64,000 bases of DNA from Prevotellaceae bacterium (GCA_021772015.1 JAETNS010000005.1:62001-126000); one strand, 5' to 3'. Numbered from the stretch's first letter, positions 27,481 through 37,282 are shown. Program-made: numbers and translations. Notes: generated from the sequence alone by a model not told the origin.

Positions 27481-28068
27481 ATGACGATAGGTGTATTCGG
27501 CGGTTCTTTCAATCCTGTGCATTACGGTCACATCGCTTTGGCCCGGGAAGTTGTGGCCGGGGGGCTGGCTGATAAAGTGATGATGGTCATGTCTCCCCTG
27601 AATCCTCTCAAAGAGGACGTAGGGGCTTTGATAGAGGATGACTTGAGGATGGAGATGCTTCGGATCGCCTGTGCGCCCTATCCCGAATTGGAGGCGAGTG
27701 ACATCGAATTGTCGATGCCTCGGCCATCATACACCGTCGACACATTGCGTCGGCTTTCACAGATGCGCCCCGACGACACATTCCGGCTTGTGATCGGGGC
27801 GGACAACTGGGACTGTTTCCGGCAATGGCGTTGTCCTGACGAGATCCTACGCGATTATGCCCCGATAGTGTATCCCCGCGAGGGATATGGGATGCCAGAC
27901 AAGGATTCCGGCGCGACTCCCCTTTGGGCCGATCTGCATCATGTTTCCAGCACCGAGATCCGGCAACGTCTGATCAAAGGGGAGCCGGTGAACAAACTGC
28001 TCCCTCCGGCGGTATTGGAATATATACAGGCCCATTCTCTTTACCGGAAAGATGATCCCCGGATTTAG
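27481..28068 (+). CDS. nadD: Nicotinate-nucleotide adenylyltransferase
   Basis: 195 aa. Adenylylates nicotinate mononucleotide in NAD synthesis. The N-terminal GGSFNPVHYGH motif and the C-terminal SSTEIRQRL motif are intact. It ends with TAG, 3 nt after gmk begins the pair, in the same operon as the NAD-dependent ligase ligA, a sensible metabolic grouping. Confidence 0.96.
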   Translation: MTIGVFGGSFNPVHYGHIALAREVVAGGLADKVMMVMSPLNPLKEDVGALIEDDLRMEMLRIACAPYPELEASDIELSMPRPSYTVDTLRRLSQMRPDDTFRLVIGADNWDCFRQWRCPDEILRDYAPIVYPREGYGMPDKDSGATPLWADLHHVSSTEIRQRLIKGEPVNKLLPPAVLEYIQAHSLYRKDDPRI

Positions 28069-28116
28069 GTGTCATCTCCATGGAATGATCTGAATAATCC
28101 ACTTATATATGTTCTT

Positions 28117-28614
28117 ATGGAATCAAACGCAATTGTGTTCGTAGGGCTTTGCGACGAGTATTGCCGCGAGCTTGAAGGTGCCCGCGAGGCCGATCGTGAC
28201 GAGTTCGTTGACCGTATGTTGAAACTGCTGCCGAGGATCTATATCTCGGCCTACGACATCTCTCCCGACATATTTCTTGATCAGGAGGTCTATATCGAGC
28301 AAGCTCTTGAAGAGGACTACTATGACGCTGTGAGGCGCAATGTGGAGACTCTCTTAGGACCTGACGATGTCTATCTGGAGGTCTTTGAGGAGGACATGAA
28401 GTATTCCGACACACCTGTGGCTGTCTCGATTTCCGAGGGGCTGACCGACCTGTTCCAGGTGTTCTACAATTTCATAAACACAGTACGCGACACTACCGAC
28501 GAGACTGTCAGTCTGGCCCTCCAGGGGGTGGCGGAGGATTTTCGCGGCTATTGGTCGCAGACCCTCTGCAATACCCTCCGGGCGCTCAACCATCTGAAAA
28601 CTAATATATCATAA
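28117..28614 (+). CDS. DUF5063 family protein
   Basis: 165 aa from the ATG at 28117 ([16 protein letters not shown]), which matches the usual start of this Bacteroidales family; a GTG at 28069 directly after nadD would add 16 residues. It is all helical and acidic ([29 protein letters not shown]-like segment), without TM or catalytic motif. Function unknown. It lies between nadD and ligA, 22 nt before ligA. Confidence 0.8.
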   Translation: MESNAIVFVGLCDEYCRELEGAREADRDEFVDRMLKLLPRIYISAYDISPDIFLDQEVYIEQALEEDYYDAVRRNVETLLGPDDVYLEVFEEDMKYSDTPVAVSISEGLTDLFQVFYNFINTVRDTTDETVSLALQGVAEDFRGYWSQTLCNTLRALNHLKTNIS

Positions 28615-28636
28615 ATCTGTTTCCCCATTCCCAGCG

Positions 28637-30646
28637 ATGAATCCCCGCCAGCAACGACTGCTTGACCTGCGAGAACAGCTTAACCGCCACAATCACAACT
28701 ATTATGTATTGAACTCCCCGGAGATTTCCGACCGGGAGTTTGACATGATGATGAAAGAACTGGAAACTCTCGAAAGGGAGTTTCCGGAGATGGATGATCC
28801 CTATTCCCCCACCCACAGGGTCGGATCTGACCTTACCGACAGGTTTGAGCAGGCTGCCCACATCCATCCGATGTTGTCGCTTGGCAATACATATTCCATC
28901 CATGAGGTTGACGAATGGTTCTCACGGGTCAGAGGAGCCTTGGATGGGGAAAAGTTTGATGTCGTCGGGGAGATGAAATATGACGGCACATCCATATCGC
29001 TGATATATGAGAATGGCCGTCTGGTAAGGGCTGTCACCCGTGGTGACGGGGAGAAAGGTGATGTGGTCACGGAGAACATAAAGACCATAAGATCGATCCC
29101 CTTGGAGCTGCGCGGATCGGGATGGCCGGAAATGTTCGAGATCAGGGGCGAGATACTGATGCCTTGGAAAGAATTCGACCGCCTCAACAAGGAACGGGAG
29201 TTCAACGAGGAACCTCTTTTCGCCAATCCGCGCAACGCGGCTTCCGGCACCTTGAAGACTCTTGACTCGCGGGAGGTAGCCCGACGCGGCCTGGACGCGT
29301 ATTTCTATTACATGTTAGGGCCGGAACTGCCGTATGACAACCATTTCGACAATATGATGGCTGCCCGGCAGTGGGGATTCAAGGTCTCCGACATAATGAC
29401 CAGGCTCCACTCGCTGGAGGCGGTCGATGAGTTCATAAACCATTGGGACACCGCCCGGCGGGAGCTTCCCGTTGCCACAGACGGGCTTGTCTTCAAGGTT
29501 GACAACCTGCGACAGCAACTCAATCTCGGATTCACCGCCAAGTCGCCACGATGGGCGATGGCCTACAAGTTCCCCGCAGAGAGGGCATGCACGAAACTGC
29601 GTTTTGTCTCGTTCGAGGTGGGACGAATGGGTATAGTGACCCCGGTGGCCAATCTTGAGCCGGTATTGCTGTCAGGCACGATCGTAAAACGGGCCTCGCT
29701 CCATAATGAAGACATAATCCGCTCGCTCGACATACACGAAGGAGACATGCTATATGTCGAGAAGGGGGGAGAGATAATTCCCAAGATCACCGGGGTGGAT
29801 GAGAACGGCCGGCAGCCCGGCGCGAAACCCGTGACATTTGTCAGCCATTGTCCCGCATGCGGGACTCCATTGGTTAGGGTTGAGGGTGAGGCTTCATGGC
29901 AATGCCCCAACCGATTCGGATGCCCGCCCCAGATTGCAGGAAGGGTAGAGCATTTCGTAGGTCGGAAGATGATGAATATCGACGGTATCGGCGAGGAGAC
30001 CGCCGGACAGTTGTATCTCCGGGGGTATGTGCGCAACATCGCCGACCTCTACGACCTTACTGCCGACAGGCTTATGACTCTTGAAGGATTCGGCCCACGG
30101 TCGGCGGAAAGAGTGCTTGAAGGTCTGGAAGCATCAAAGTCCGTCCCCTATGACAGGGTCATCTACGCCCTGTCGATACCCTTTGTGGGAGACACGGTGG
30201 CCAAGAAAGTTGCCAAGGCGTTTCCTGATATCGACAGACTGATGGCAGCCTCGTCAGCCGAACTTTCCGCCACAAAGGACATCGGCCCCCGGATCGCCGA
30301 GAGCATTACCGAATATTTTGCCAATCCCCTTAACCGCGAGATCGTCGAACGGCTACGTGCCGCCGGCTTGCAGATGGCCATGCCCGAAGAGTCTGGGGAA
30401 GACCGCACGGATATTCTCGGTGGCAAAGCATTCGTTATTTCCGGCACATTCGCGCGTCATTCCCGTGACGAGTACAAGGAGATGATCGAGCGCAACGGAG
30501 GGAAGAATGTCTCCTCCATCTCCAAAAAGACCGATTACCTGCTTGCGGGTGACAACATGGGGCCGGCCAAGAGGGAGAAAGCCATCTCCCTCGGTGTCCC
30601 CATCATCGACGAGGACACCTTCCTTCAAATGCTGTCCTTTGCTTAA
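28637..30646 (+). CDS. ligA: NAD-dependent DNA ligase
   Basis: 669 aa, full length. Seals nicks in replication and repair. The adenylation lysine is K114 in EMKYDG, and the NAD-contacting Ia domain ([17 protein letters not shown]) is present. Then come the OB-fold, a four-Cys zinc finger (CPACG...CPNRFGCP), the HhH domain and a C-terminal BRCT ([17 protein letters not shown]). Last gene of the gmk operon. Confidence 0.98.
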   Translation: MNPRQQRLLDLREQLNRHNHNYYVLNSPEISDREFDMMMKELETLEREFPEMDDPYSPTHRVGSDLTDRFEQAAHIHPMLSLGNTYSIHEVDEWFSRVRGALDGEKFDVVGEMKYDGTSISLIYENGRLVRAVTRGDGEKGDVVTENIKTIRSIPLELRGSGWPEMFEIRGEILMPWKEFDRLNKEREFNEEPLFANPRNAASGTLKTLDSREVARRGLDAYFYYMLGPELPYDNHFDNMMAARQWGFKVSDIMTRLHSLEAVDEFINHWDTARRELPVATDGLVFKVDNLRQQLNLGFTAKSPRWAMAYKFPAERACTKLRFVSFEVGRMGIVTPVANLEPVLLSGTIVKRASLHNEDIIRSLDIHEGDMLYVEKGGEIIPKITGVDENGRQPGAKPVTFVSHCPACGTPLVRVEGEASWQCPNRFGCPPQIAGRVEHFVGRKMMNIDGIGEETAGQLYLRGYVRNIADLYDLTADRLMTLEGFGPRSAERVLEGLEASKSVPYDRVIYALSIPFVGDTVAKKVAKAFPDIDRLMAASSAELSATKDIGPRIAESITEYFANPLNREIVERLRAAGLQMAMPEESGEDRTDILGGKAFVISGTFARHSRDEYKEMIERNGGKNVSSISKKTDYLLAGDNMGPAKREKAISLGVPIIDEDTFLQMLSFA

Positions 30647-30661
30647 AAAGGAGGTCGAGGG

Positions 30662-30693
30662 TCTGTTGGAATGAGATTTTTTTCGTAAATTTG
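30662..30693 (+). promoter_or_regulatory. Candidate promoter for pyrE
   Basis: TAAATTTG at 30686-30693 is an exact -7 box; TCTG at 30662-30665 matches the -33 element in three of four bases with a 20-nt spacer. The pyrE ATG is at 30723. Confidence 0.55.
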
Positions 30694-30722
30694 CGGACGA
30701 AACACCAACATATCTTTGTCAA

Positions 30723-31370
30723 ATGGAGAAACTTGAGCACCTTTTGGCTGAAAAGCTGCTGAATATCAGCGCAATTAAGCTTCAACCCGACATGCCTTTC
30801 ACTTGGGCTTCGGGATGGAACTCACCAATATACACCGACAACCGCAAGACCCTGTCGTATCCCGAGATACGGACTTTCATCAAGACCGAGATCTGTCGCC
30901 TTATAATGGAGAACTACGGGATGCCTGACGCGATCGCCGGAGTGGCTACCGGGGCTATCGCCCAAGGGGCTCTTGTCGCCGACATGCTCGGACTTCCCTA
31001 TGTATACGTACGATCAGCACCCAAGGATCATGGTCTTGAGAACCTTATCGAGGGTAATCTCACTTTGGGACAGAAGGTCATCGTTATCGAGGATCTGATT
31101 TCGACCGGCAAAAGCTCACTGAAAGCCGCCGAGGCGATCAGGATGGCCGGCGCGGAGGTAGTCGGAATGGTGGCGATGTTCACCTACGGTTTCCCTGTCG
31201 CTGAAAAGGCGTTCAAAGAGGCAGGGATCAGGCTGATGACCCTTTCCAACTATGAGGCGATGCTTGACGCTGCGCTCAAAACCGGCTTTATCGCCGAGAA
31301 GGATATCAAGACATTGCAGGAATGGCGCGAGGATCCGGCAAACTGGGCCCCTGTTCCTGCAAAGGACTGA
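30723..31370 (+). CDS. pyrE: Orotate phosphoribosyltransferase
   Basis: 215 aa. Forms orotidine 5'-phosphate from orotate and PRPP in pyrimidine synthesis. The PRPP signature IEDLISTGKSS is intact, with FTWASGWNSPIYTDNR near the N-terminus and the YVRSAPKDHG loop. It has its own candidate promoter and a terminator after it. Confidence 0.97.
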   Translation: MEKLEHLLAEKLLNISAIKLQPDMPFTWASGWNSPIYTDNRKTLSYPEIRTFIKTEICRLIMENYGMPDAIAGVATGAIAQGALVADMLGLPYVYVRSAPKDHGLENLIEGNLTLGQKVIVIEDLISTGKSSLKAAEAIRMAGAEVVGMVAMFTYGFPVAEKAFKEAGIRLMTLSNYEAMLDAALKTGFIAEKDIKTLQEWREDPANWAPVPAKD

Positions 31371-31405
31371 CGATTTTGTCATAACTCAACCGCAACCGAT
31401 AACTG

Positions 31406-31439
31406 CGGGGGCGAACTCCGTTCGCTCCCGTTTGTTTTT
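31406..31439 (+). terminator. Intrinsic terminator after pyrE
   Basis: Arms 31406-31416 and 31420-31430 (CGGGGGCGAAC with GTTCGCTCCCG, one mismatch), 3-nt loop, then TTTGTTTTT. Confidence 0.75.
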
Positions 31440-31490
31440 AATGAAGAGGATGCCCTATGACATCCTCCCGATAAACCAGAGAAAAATCAT

Positions 31491-31910
31491 ATGGCAACAT
31501 ACAAAAGCAAGCCGGCACGTATAAACCGCTCTGCCCGTGATCTATACGACCGTTTCAGTGACATGAGCCGTCTTCAAAGCTCGCTTGACGAGCTTCCCGA
31601 AGAACAGCGCAAGCAGATCGGTGATGTTGAGTTCACCGCCAACTCCCTGAAAATCGTGACTACTCAGGTCGGAGAGATCGCTTTCGTGATCAAGGAGCGT
31701 GTAGAGCCGTCCAGGATAGTGTTCGGCACGGAATCCTCTCCCGTACCCCTGACCATGGCGGTAGACATAACTCCCGCCGGGGATGATGCCGCCGATGTCG
31801 AGACTCGCATTGATGTGGAGATACCGGCGATTGTACGTCCTATAATCGGCCCGCAGCTCCAGAAGGCGGCCGACAAGTTCGGCGAACTTATAGCCGGACT
31901 AAGTAACTGA
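31491..31910 (+). CDS. SRPBCC-fold protein
   Basis: 139 aa. The pattern (an N-terminal INRSARDLYDRFSDMS helix, antiparallel strands, and a long C-terminal helix QLQKAADKFGELIAGL) fits the START/SRPBCC hydrophobic-pocket fold. It has no signal peptide or catalytic motif; ligand unknown. It lies 14 nt upstream of the Rieske-like lipoprotein gene and is probably co-transcribed with it. Confidence 0.8.
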   Translation: MATYKSKPARINRSARDLYDRFSDMSRLQSSLDELPEEQRKQIGDVEFTANSLKIVTTQVGEIAFVIKERVEPSRIVFGTESSPVPLTMAVDITPAGDDAADVETRIDVEIPAIVRPIIGPQLQKAADKFGELIAGLSN

Positions 31911-31924
31911 TAATAATTGGTATC

Positions 31925-32488
31925 ATGAATCTCTCTTCAATATCTGGCTCTCAAAAGAGGCGAGGCCACAATCGTGCTCTTCTCCGTTGTCTGACGGCAG
32001 GAATGATGTCGGCCTTTGTCGGGATGGGATTGCTGTTGACCTCATGCGACCATGTCGATTTCGACCGTGTGCCCCCTACCAACGTGCGTCTTAGTTTCGA
32101 CACCCAGGCGGAATGGGACAAATACGGTACTCCCGGCGCGCTTGACCATAAGGACTTTATTCTTGACGGCAACTACCGTGTCCCGGCGGATTTCCCTTGG
32201 ACGGCCCTGACTTACACCGGATTCGGAGGTGTTCTGCTTGTAGGGGACATAAGCGGCGCGCCTTATGCCTATGACCTCGCATGTCCGGTCGAGCTGCGGC
32301 GCGATGTCAGGATAAAGATCGATGATGAGACCAACGAGGCATATTGCCCGTCATGCGGCAGCCGGTATTCGGTCTACACCAACTACGGCTCCCCGATTTC
32401 AGGTGAGGCCAAGAAACTTAAACGTGGACTAAGGCGTTTGAATGTCGGGCCGGGAATGAATGGCGAGTTCATGGTAGTGTCGCGCTGA
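31925..32488 (+). CDS. Rieske-like lipoprotein lacking the usual histidine ligands
   Basis: 187 aa. A long N-terminal leader ends in a lipobox (LLLTSC, Cys 41), so it is a lipoprotein. The C-terminal half has the Rieske order of two cluster-binding loops, ACPVEL and CPSCGS, where a canonical Rieske protein has CxH and CxxH. Both His are absent, so a Rieske 2Fe-2S centre is unlikely; the Cys residues could bind zinc or nothing. Related proteins are common in Bacteroidales and are of unknown function. The leader is long; an ATG near codon 27 is an alternative start. Confidence 0.75.
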   Translation: MNLSSISGSQKRRGHNRALLRCLTAGMMSAFVGMGLLLTSCDHVDFDRVPPTNVRLSFDTQAEWDKYGTPGALDHKDFILDGNYRVPADFPWTALTYTGFGGVLLVGDISGAPYAYDLACPVELRRDVRIKIDDETNEAYCPSCGSRYSVYTNYGSPISGEAKKLKRGLRRLNVGPGMNGEFMVVSR

Positions 32489-32562
32489 TGGCAGACGTGA
32501 CTGAATCCGGAGTTTGTCTTCCTCCTCTCATTCCTTCCGTTGCCTTATGATAATTGTTTGAA

Positions 32563-33879
32563 ATGGAAACCGCTACAATAATCGAGCGCCTGCGTGAGCG
32601 CCACAATATCACCACACTCAATGAGATGCAACATCGCATGGCCTCCACAGACCTGCGCGAAATCGTGTTGTTGTCTCCTACAGGTTCGGGCAAGACCGTT
32701 GCTTTCGCCTTGCGTCTTCTGCGTTTCCTCGGGCCGTCTGACGGGAAAGTGCAGGCGGTGGTGATGGCTCCCTCTCGGGAACTGGTGATACAGATCGCCG
32801 ATGTGATCCGGCCGCTGGCCGCCGGGTTGAAGACAGTGGCGTTTTATGGCGGCCATTCGATGACCGATGAGATCAACTCATTGTCGGTGGTGCCTGATAT
32901 CATTGTGGCGACTCCGGGACGTTTGCTCGATCATCTGAAACGTCAGACACTGTCGCTTGCCGACGTGAAAGCTTTGGTGCTTGACGAATATGACAAGTCA
33001 CTTGAGCTTGGCTTTCATGATGAGATGAGGCGGATCGTGAAACGGATGGGCCATCCACGTCTTGTGATACTCACCTCCGCTACGCCATTGGCAGAGATGC
33101 CTGACTTCTTGAAACTCCGTAAGCCGGAGGTACTTGATTTTTCCGGTGGCAGACCTGCCGGCGGCCGTCTGCAGCTTGTGCGTGTCGACTCCCCGGAGAG
33201 AGACAAACTGCCGGTGCTCGAAGATCTGCTCCGCAGCCTTGACAATGGCAAAGCCCTTATCTTTGTCAATCACCGGGAGAGCGCGGAACGCGTTTACGAG
33301 GATTTAAAAAAGAAAGGTTTCCCTGTAGGGATATACCATGGCGGCCTGGAGCAGCGGGAACGCAAGCTCGCGATCGATCTGCTGAACAACGGGACGACTC
33401 CGATACTGGTTTCAACAGACCTTGGCGCGCGTGGCCTCGATATCGACAACGTCCAGTATGTGATCCATTACCATCTTCCGTTGACTATGGAGAGCTGGAC
33501 TCACCGCAATGGCCGTACGGCCCGCATGGGGGCTGACGGCACAGTCTTCTCCATCATTTCCGATGGGGAGAACATTCCCGAATATGTTGAGTGGAAGCGT
33601 GATTACCAGCCCAGGTCGGTTTCCTCCGATCCTATCAGGTCAGAGCGGGCCACTATCTATATCAATGCGGGGAAGAAAGAGAGGATATCCCGTGGCGACA
33701 TCGCGGGATTCCTTATCCATAAGGGAGGGGTTGATCCCTCTCTGGTCGGCAAGATCATTCTGGACGACCATTCCTCGCTGGTCGACATCCCGCGTGACAT
33801 GGCTACAACCGATTTCTTTGAAAGGCTTGCCCCTCATAAGCTTAAGAACACCCGCGTCAGGCTTTCCCTTGTGGGCTGA
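32563..33879 (+). CDS. DEAD-box RNA helicase-like protein
   Basis: 438 aa from the ATG at 32563 (a TTG at 32554 is possible). Motifs: SPTGSGKT (I), ATPGRLLDHL (Ib), DEYDKS (II), TSAT (III), and HRNGRTARMG (VI) with ARGLDI (V). Motif II reads DEYD rather than DEAD, so it is a variant of the family; the DE pair needed for ATP hydrolysis is kept. It is short, with no long C-terminal tail. Convergent with the glycosyltransferase gene, 9 nt apart. Confidence 0.9.
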   Translation: METATIIERLRERHNITTLNEMQHRMASTDLREIVLLSPTGSGKTVAFALRLLRFLGPSDGKVQAVVMAPSRELVIQIADVIRPLAAGLKTVAFYGGHSMTDEINSLSVVPDIIVATPGRLLDHLKRQTLSLADVKALVLDEYDKSLELGFHDEMRRIVKRMGHPRLVILTSATPLAEMPDFLKLRKPEVLDFSGGRPAGGRLQLVRVDSPERDKLPVLEDLLRSLDNGKALIFVNHRESAERVYEDLKKKGFPVGIYHGGLEQRERKLAIDLLNNGTTPILVSTDLGARGLDIDNVQYVIHYHLPLTMESWTHRNGRTARMGADGTVFSIISDGENIPEYVEWKRDYQPRSVSSDPIRSERATIYINAGKKERISRGDIAGFLIHKGGVDPSLVGKIILDDHSSLVDIPRDMATTDFFERLAPHKLKNTRVRLSLVG

Positions 33880-33888
33880 ATCTGTTAT

Positions 33889-35130
33889 TCAGCGTAATTT
33901 TGACTGCCAGAAGGATAGGAAGCGCGCTGCCACTGTCTTGCAGGCGTTGTTGTTTTCAACAAACCGACGTGAGGCGATACCGATGGGGCGCAGGATTTCC
34001 GGATGGCGCAGGATATGGCTGAACATGGCTGTCATGCCATCGATGTCGGTAGGGGAGTTGATGACTGGCCTGAGGGGATTGAAGGGAACCAATGAGCAGC
34101 CGGAGCCGTCGCTTCGCTCCGGGCACGGAACTTTGAGGGCGCAATCCGAGGGATAAGGGGAATCTGATGAGTGATATCGGGAATAGGAGGAATGAGAGGA
34201 TAGGTTTTCGATGAAGTCATAGAAAGCCGGTTCGCCCCCTGAAACGGTTGGAATGCCGTAGGCCATCGAAAGGAGGGCGTTTGTGGCGGGGGTATAGCTG
34301 TAAGCCTGGTCGACTATGAGATGGGCGCCCCTCATGAGGGATAGGTATTCCTTATATGGGCGGTTTTCCACGATTATAAGTTCCCCTTTGCCGGGATTCA
34401 TCTCCATAGCGCGGCTGATGGCCGCTTCAAACCGGTCTGTGCCTTTTTCTGACATCCTGTGGCGATGACGGCCAAGAAAAATCCTCACTGGGGCAGGGGT
34501 GATGGGAATATCAACAGGTGTCAGCCCTGACAGATCGATCGGAATCCCGCCGTAGGCGATTTTTTCGGGAGAAAGCCTCCGCTTAAGCGCGACATGGTAT
34601 TCATACAATGCGCTTACCGCTCCGTCTATGTTTTCGTAAAACTCATCACACCAGTCACGAAGGGGGGATGACTGCCAAGCGGGTATTATGTCAGGATGTT
34701 CCAGGGCGAAAGGTGCCGGGGTGTCGCCGATCCTGAACTCATTGTAACGCAAAGGGCTGGCAGGGTCGAGGCATTCCTCGATGTACGGAAGGTCTGTCCC
34801 GAGGGCAGTCAGGAATATATGGCCGTTATCCCGTCTGAGTCTTCGGAAAATTTTCCTGACACGGTCAGGCCGCAGGTCAACGAAAATGCAATTGGAGAGG
34901 CTTACGATGTCGAATCCTTTGAGCTGTCCGCGCAACGGGCCGTTGAGCCGCAACCAAAGCGCAAGACCCCCGGCTTTCCCCTTGAAGGGTCGCCGGAGGT
35001 CTATGTCTCTTTCTGTTTTCATGAAGCCACTGCCTGCCGACGCTACCGTAACGTCGCAACCCGACTGCCGGAGACCTGTGGCCAGGGTCCGGTGGAAGTT
35101 GCTCGCGTCGCCGATCAGCAATATTCTCAT
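33889..35130 (-). CDS. Glycosyltransferase-like protein with a repeat-derived insertion
   Basis: 413 aa, GT-B-type layout: N-terminal Rossmann half (RILLIGDASNFHRTLATGL), C-terminal half with LGRHRHRMSEKGTDRF and an acceptor/nucleotide region (SYTPATNALLSMAYGIPTVSGGEPAFYDF). Sugar and acceptor unknown. Around residues 315-355 lies a Ser/Tyr/Pro-rich stretch with two Cys whose DNA (about 34074-34206) contains a REP-like hairpin and short repeats, unlike the surrounding coding sequence; it looks inserted in frame. Its ATG overlaps the stop of the thioredoxin-like lipoprotein gene by one base, so translation is likely coupled. Confidence 0.8.
   Translation of the reverse strand: MRILLIGDASNFHRTLATGLRQSGCDVTVASAGSGFMKTERDIDLRRPFKGKAGGLALWLRLNGPLRGQLKGFDIVSLSNCIFVDLRPDRVRKIFRRLRRDNGHIFLTALGTDLPYIEECLDPASPLRYNEFRIGDTPAPFALEHPDIIPAWQSSPLRDWCDEFYENIDGAVSALYEYHVALKRRLSPEKIAYGGIPIDLSGLTPVDIPITPAPVRIFLGRHRHRMSEKGTDRFEAAISRAMEMNPGKGELIIVENRPYKEYLSLMRGAHLIVDQAYSYTPATNALLSMAYGIPTVSGGEPAFYDFIENLSSHSSYSRYHSSDSPYPSDCALKVPCPERSDGSGCSLVPFNPLRPVINSPTDIDGMTAMFSHILRHPEILRPIGIASRRFVENNNACKTVAARFLSFWQSKLR
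34100..34122. repeat. Short palindromic repeat inside the glycosyltransferase gene
   Basis: CCGGAGC at 34100-34106 and GCTCCGG at 34116-34122 around a 9-nt loop (CGTCGCTTC). The flank at 34150-34200 has repeated GGAATAGGAGG/GGAATGAGAGG-like motifs. It resembles REP-type dispersed hairpins, here within a coding frame. Confidence 0.6.
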
Positions 35131-36251
35131 CAGAGATAGCGGCTGACGGCCGATTCCAGTCGGTTGGCTGCTTCTACGCGCTCGACGAGATCTCCCTGGC
35201 GGTTAAGTATGAAAATCGCGGGGAGAGCACTGATGTTATAGTCTATCAGCGATTGTGCGCCATCCTTTGGGGTGTTGTAGACCGTGATCCAAGGGAGGTT
35301 TTTTGCCGACTGTTTCCATTGGAATTCATCATCGTCGAGTCCGACCTGATAAATTTCCAGTCCCTGGGCCTTGTGGGCGGTGTAGACCTTGTTCAGCTCG
35401 ACATTCAGCGCCTGTGATCCCTGGGCTGTGTAGGCGGTGAAACAAAGTATCACGACTTTGCCTTTGTCGGCTATGTCCGACAGTTTTTGGCGTACACCTT
35501 TCTCATCCAGAAGGTCGATTTCAGGAAATTGCATCTCCCGGGCCATGATAGTGTCGCCGGAGGCGTAGGAGGGCATTATGGCTTTCCTGTTGGAGATGTA
35601 CAGATCCTTGAGCATCGCTGTGCGGGGATCAGAGGGCCTGTGCTGGGTGTAGGCGTTGGCAACGGCTCCTATGATCCGCAGGTCGCTTTTCTCGGCAGGA
35701 GAGAAAATCAGGGTCCCCCCGACACGATGGAAAATCAGATAATATGCCACGATGTCGGCGGGGTCGCGCAGGATCACTTCCGCGAGACTACGCTTGAGAT
35801 CGGGATCGAAGGCTACCGCGCTCTCCCCTTTGGCTTTGGCGACTTTTGCTATCAGATCGTTGACCTCCTGCATCTTTTCCGCTGATTCGGAGCCGGAAAG
35901 CAGGGCTGAGGCCTGGAGATTGGCGGCCTGCGCCTGGATTGTCACAGTCTCCACGGAGTCGATCGGGAAATAGGCTGACTGTCCGGCCAGGGTCAGACGG
36001 AGCAGTTCAGGATGGCCTATCGCTTCCCCCGATACTTTGAATTTCCCGTCTTTGCCGACAGTCACGGTGTCAAGAGGATACCATCCTCCGGCCGCATTCG
36101 GGGCTTCGACGACAATATCCTTGCCTTCAGCACCGGATATCGTGCCTTCCGCGTTCCATTTTTTGTCGGAACAGCCTGTGAGAAACATGGCGGCGGCGAG
36201 AGAAGAGAAGATGACCGCCCGTGATGAGTGAAGGGTTTCAAACAGTTTCAT
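35130..36251 (-). CDS. Thioredoxin-fold lipoprotein without a CxxC site
   Basis: 373 aa from the ATG at 36251, which gives a lipobox (MFLTGCSDK, Cys 27); the open frame upstream is not supported. The N-terminal domain (about 30-130, GTISGAEGKDIVVEAPNA) is DUF4369-like. The C-terminal half has a TlpA/AhpC thioredoxin fold (FPEIDLLDEKGV..., VVILCFTAYTAQGSQ, YNISALPAIFILNRQGDLV). Where the redox CxxC should be, it reads FTAYTAQG, so it lacks that catalytic dithiol and may bind rather than reduce. Co-transcribed with greA and hinT upstream. Confidence 0.85.
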   Translation of the reverse strand: MKLFETLHSSRAVIFSSLAAAMFLTGCSDKKWNAEGTISGAEGKDIVVEAPNAAGGWYPLDTVTVGKDGKFKVSGEAIGHPELLRLTLAGQSAYFPIDSVETVTIQAQAANLQASALLSGSESAEKMQEVNDLIAKVAKAKGESAVAFDPDLKRSLAEVILRDPADIVAYYLIFHRVGGTLIFSPAEKSDLRIIGAVANAYTQHRPSDPRTAMLKDLYISNRKAIMPSYASGDTIMAREMQFPEIDLLDEKGVRQKLSDIADKGKVVILCFTAYTAQGSQALNVELNKVYTAHKAQGLEIYQVGLDDDEFQWKQSAKNLPWITVYNTPKDGAQSLIDYNISALPAIFILNRQGDLVERVEAANRLESAVSRYL

Positions 36252-36274
36252 GATCGTTGGGTTGCGGGGGAATG

Positions 36275-36670
36275 TTATTCGAATTCTGCGGCGATCTTTG
36301 ATGCGATCTCCTCCATCTCGTCGGCGGGAAGGGTCAGCTTTTCGGCGCAGAAGTTCATGTCCGCGCCTGTGTTCATCGGCACGAGGTGGACATGGACGTG
36401 GTTGACATCGAGGCCGATGACTGTCACTCCGACTTTCTTGCACGGGATGGCTTTGCGGATGGCTTTAGCCACCCGCTTGGCAAACAGCATCAGCGATGAG
36501 TACTCCCGGTCGGAGAGATCGAAGATGTAGTCAGTCTCCTTGCGGGGGATGACCAGCACATGGCCCGGATGTACGGGGTTGATGTCGAGAAAGGCGAAAT
36601 GGTCTTTGTCTTCGGCCACCTTGTATGATGGGATCTCGCCGGCGGCGATGCGTGAGAATATGGTTGCCAT
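36275..36670 (-). CDS. hinT: HIT family purine nucleoside phosphoramidase
   Basis: 131 aa. The histidine triad HVHVHLVP has H91, H93 and H95; the N-terminal FSRIAAGEIPSYKV and PGHVLVIPR segments are typical. Hydrolyses adenosine phosphoramidate-type substrates in the cytoplasm. Only 6 nt after greA and 23 nt before the lipoprotein gene, so it is one operon. Confidence 0.94.
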   Translation of the reverse strand: MATIFSRIAAGEIPSYKVAEDKDHFAFLDINPVHPGHVLVIPRKETDYIFDLSDREYSSLMLFAKRVAKAIRKAIPCKKVGVTVIGLDVNHVHVHLVPMNTGADMNFCAEKLTLPADEMEEIASKIAAEFE

Positions 36671-36676
36671 AGCCTG

Positions 36677-37147
36677 TCAGAAAGAAATTTCCTTAATTTC
36701 GAATTTCATTGTCCCGGCGGGTACTTTTATTTCCACCACTTCACCTTTCTTATGGCCGAGCAGACCTTTGGCGATGGGGGTCGAAGCTCCGATCTTTTTC
36801 TCACGGAGGTTGGCCTCTGAATCAGCGACGATGGTGTATTCCACCTCCATGCCGTTGGCGGTGTTGACCATCTTTACCTTTGACATTATGGCCACTTCAT
36901 CCGTCGAGAGTTTGCTCTCGTCGATGATACGGGCGTTTGCCACAAGGTCTTTGAGTTTGGCTATCTTCATTTCTAGCATGCCTTGGGCTTCCTTGGCAGC
37001 GTCATATTCGGAGTTTTCAGAGAGGTCGCCCTTGTCGCGGGCTTCGGCGATGGCGGCTGATACGCGTGGGCGTTCCACGCTTTCAAGATAGGCGATTTCC
37101 TCCATCTTTTTCTTGTAGCCGTCTTTGGTCATGTAAGTCAAGGCCAT
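36677..37147 (-). CDS. greA: Transcription elongation factor GreA
   Basis: 156 aa. Rescues backtracked RNA polymerase by stimulating transcript cleavage. The N-terminal coiled coil carries the tip acidic residues D41 and E44 (GDLSENSEYDAAKE). The C-terminal FKBP-like domain (GASTPIAKGLLGHKKGEVVEIKVP) is intact. First gene of the minus operon, with a candidate promoter and a hairpin in its leader. Confidence 0.96.
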   Translation of the reverse strand: MALTYMTKDGYKKKMEEIAYLESVERPRVSAAIAEARDKGDLSENSEYDAAKEAQGMLEMKIAKLKDLVANARIIDESKLSTDEVAIMSKVKMVNTANGMEVEYTIVADSEANLREKKIGASTPIAKGLLGHKKGEVVEIKVPAGTMKFEIKEISF

Positions 37148-37282
37148 GATATTTAGAGCTTTTAGGATTTACGGTTTAAAAAATCATTTGTCACGACGGA
37201 TTCTCGGCTGACAGCAAAAACAATGCGCCTCGCCCTTGATCCGGGCGAGACCCAATATTGAATCTGTCTGCGATTGTCACTG

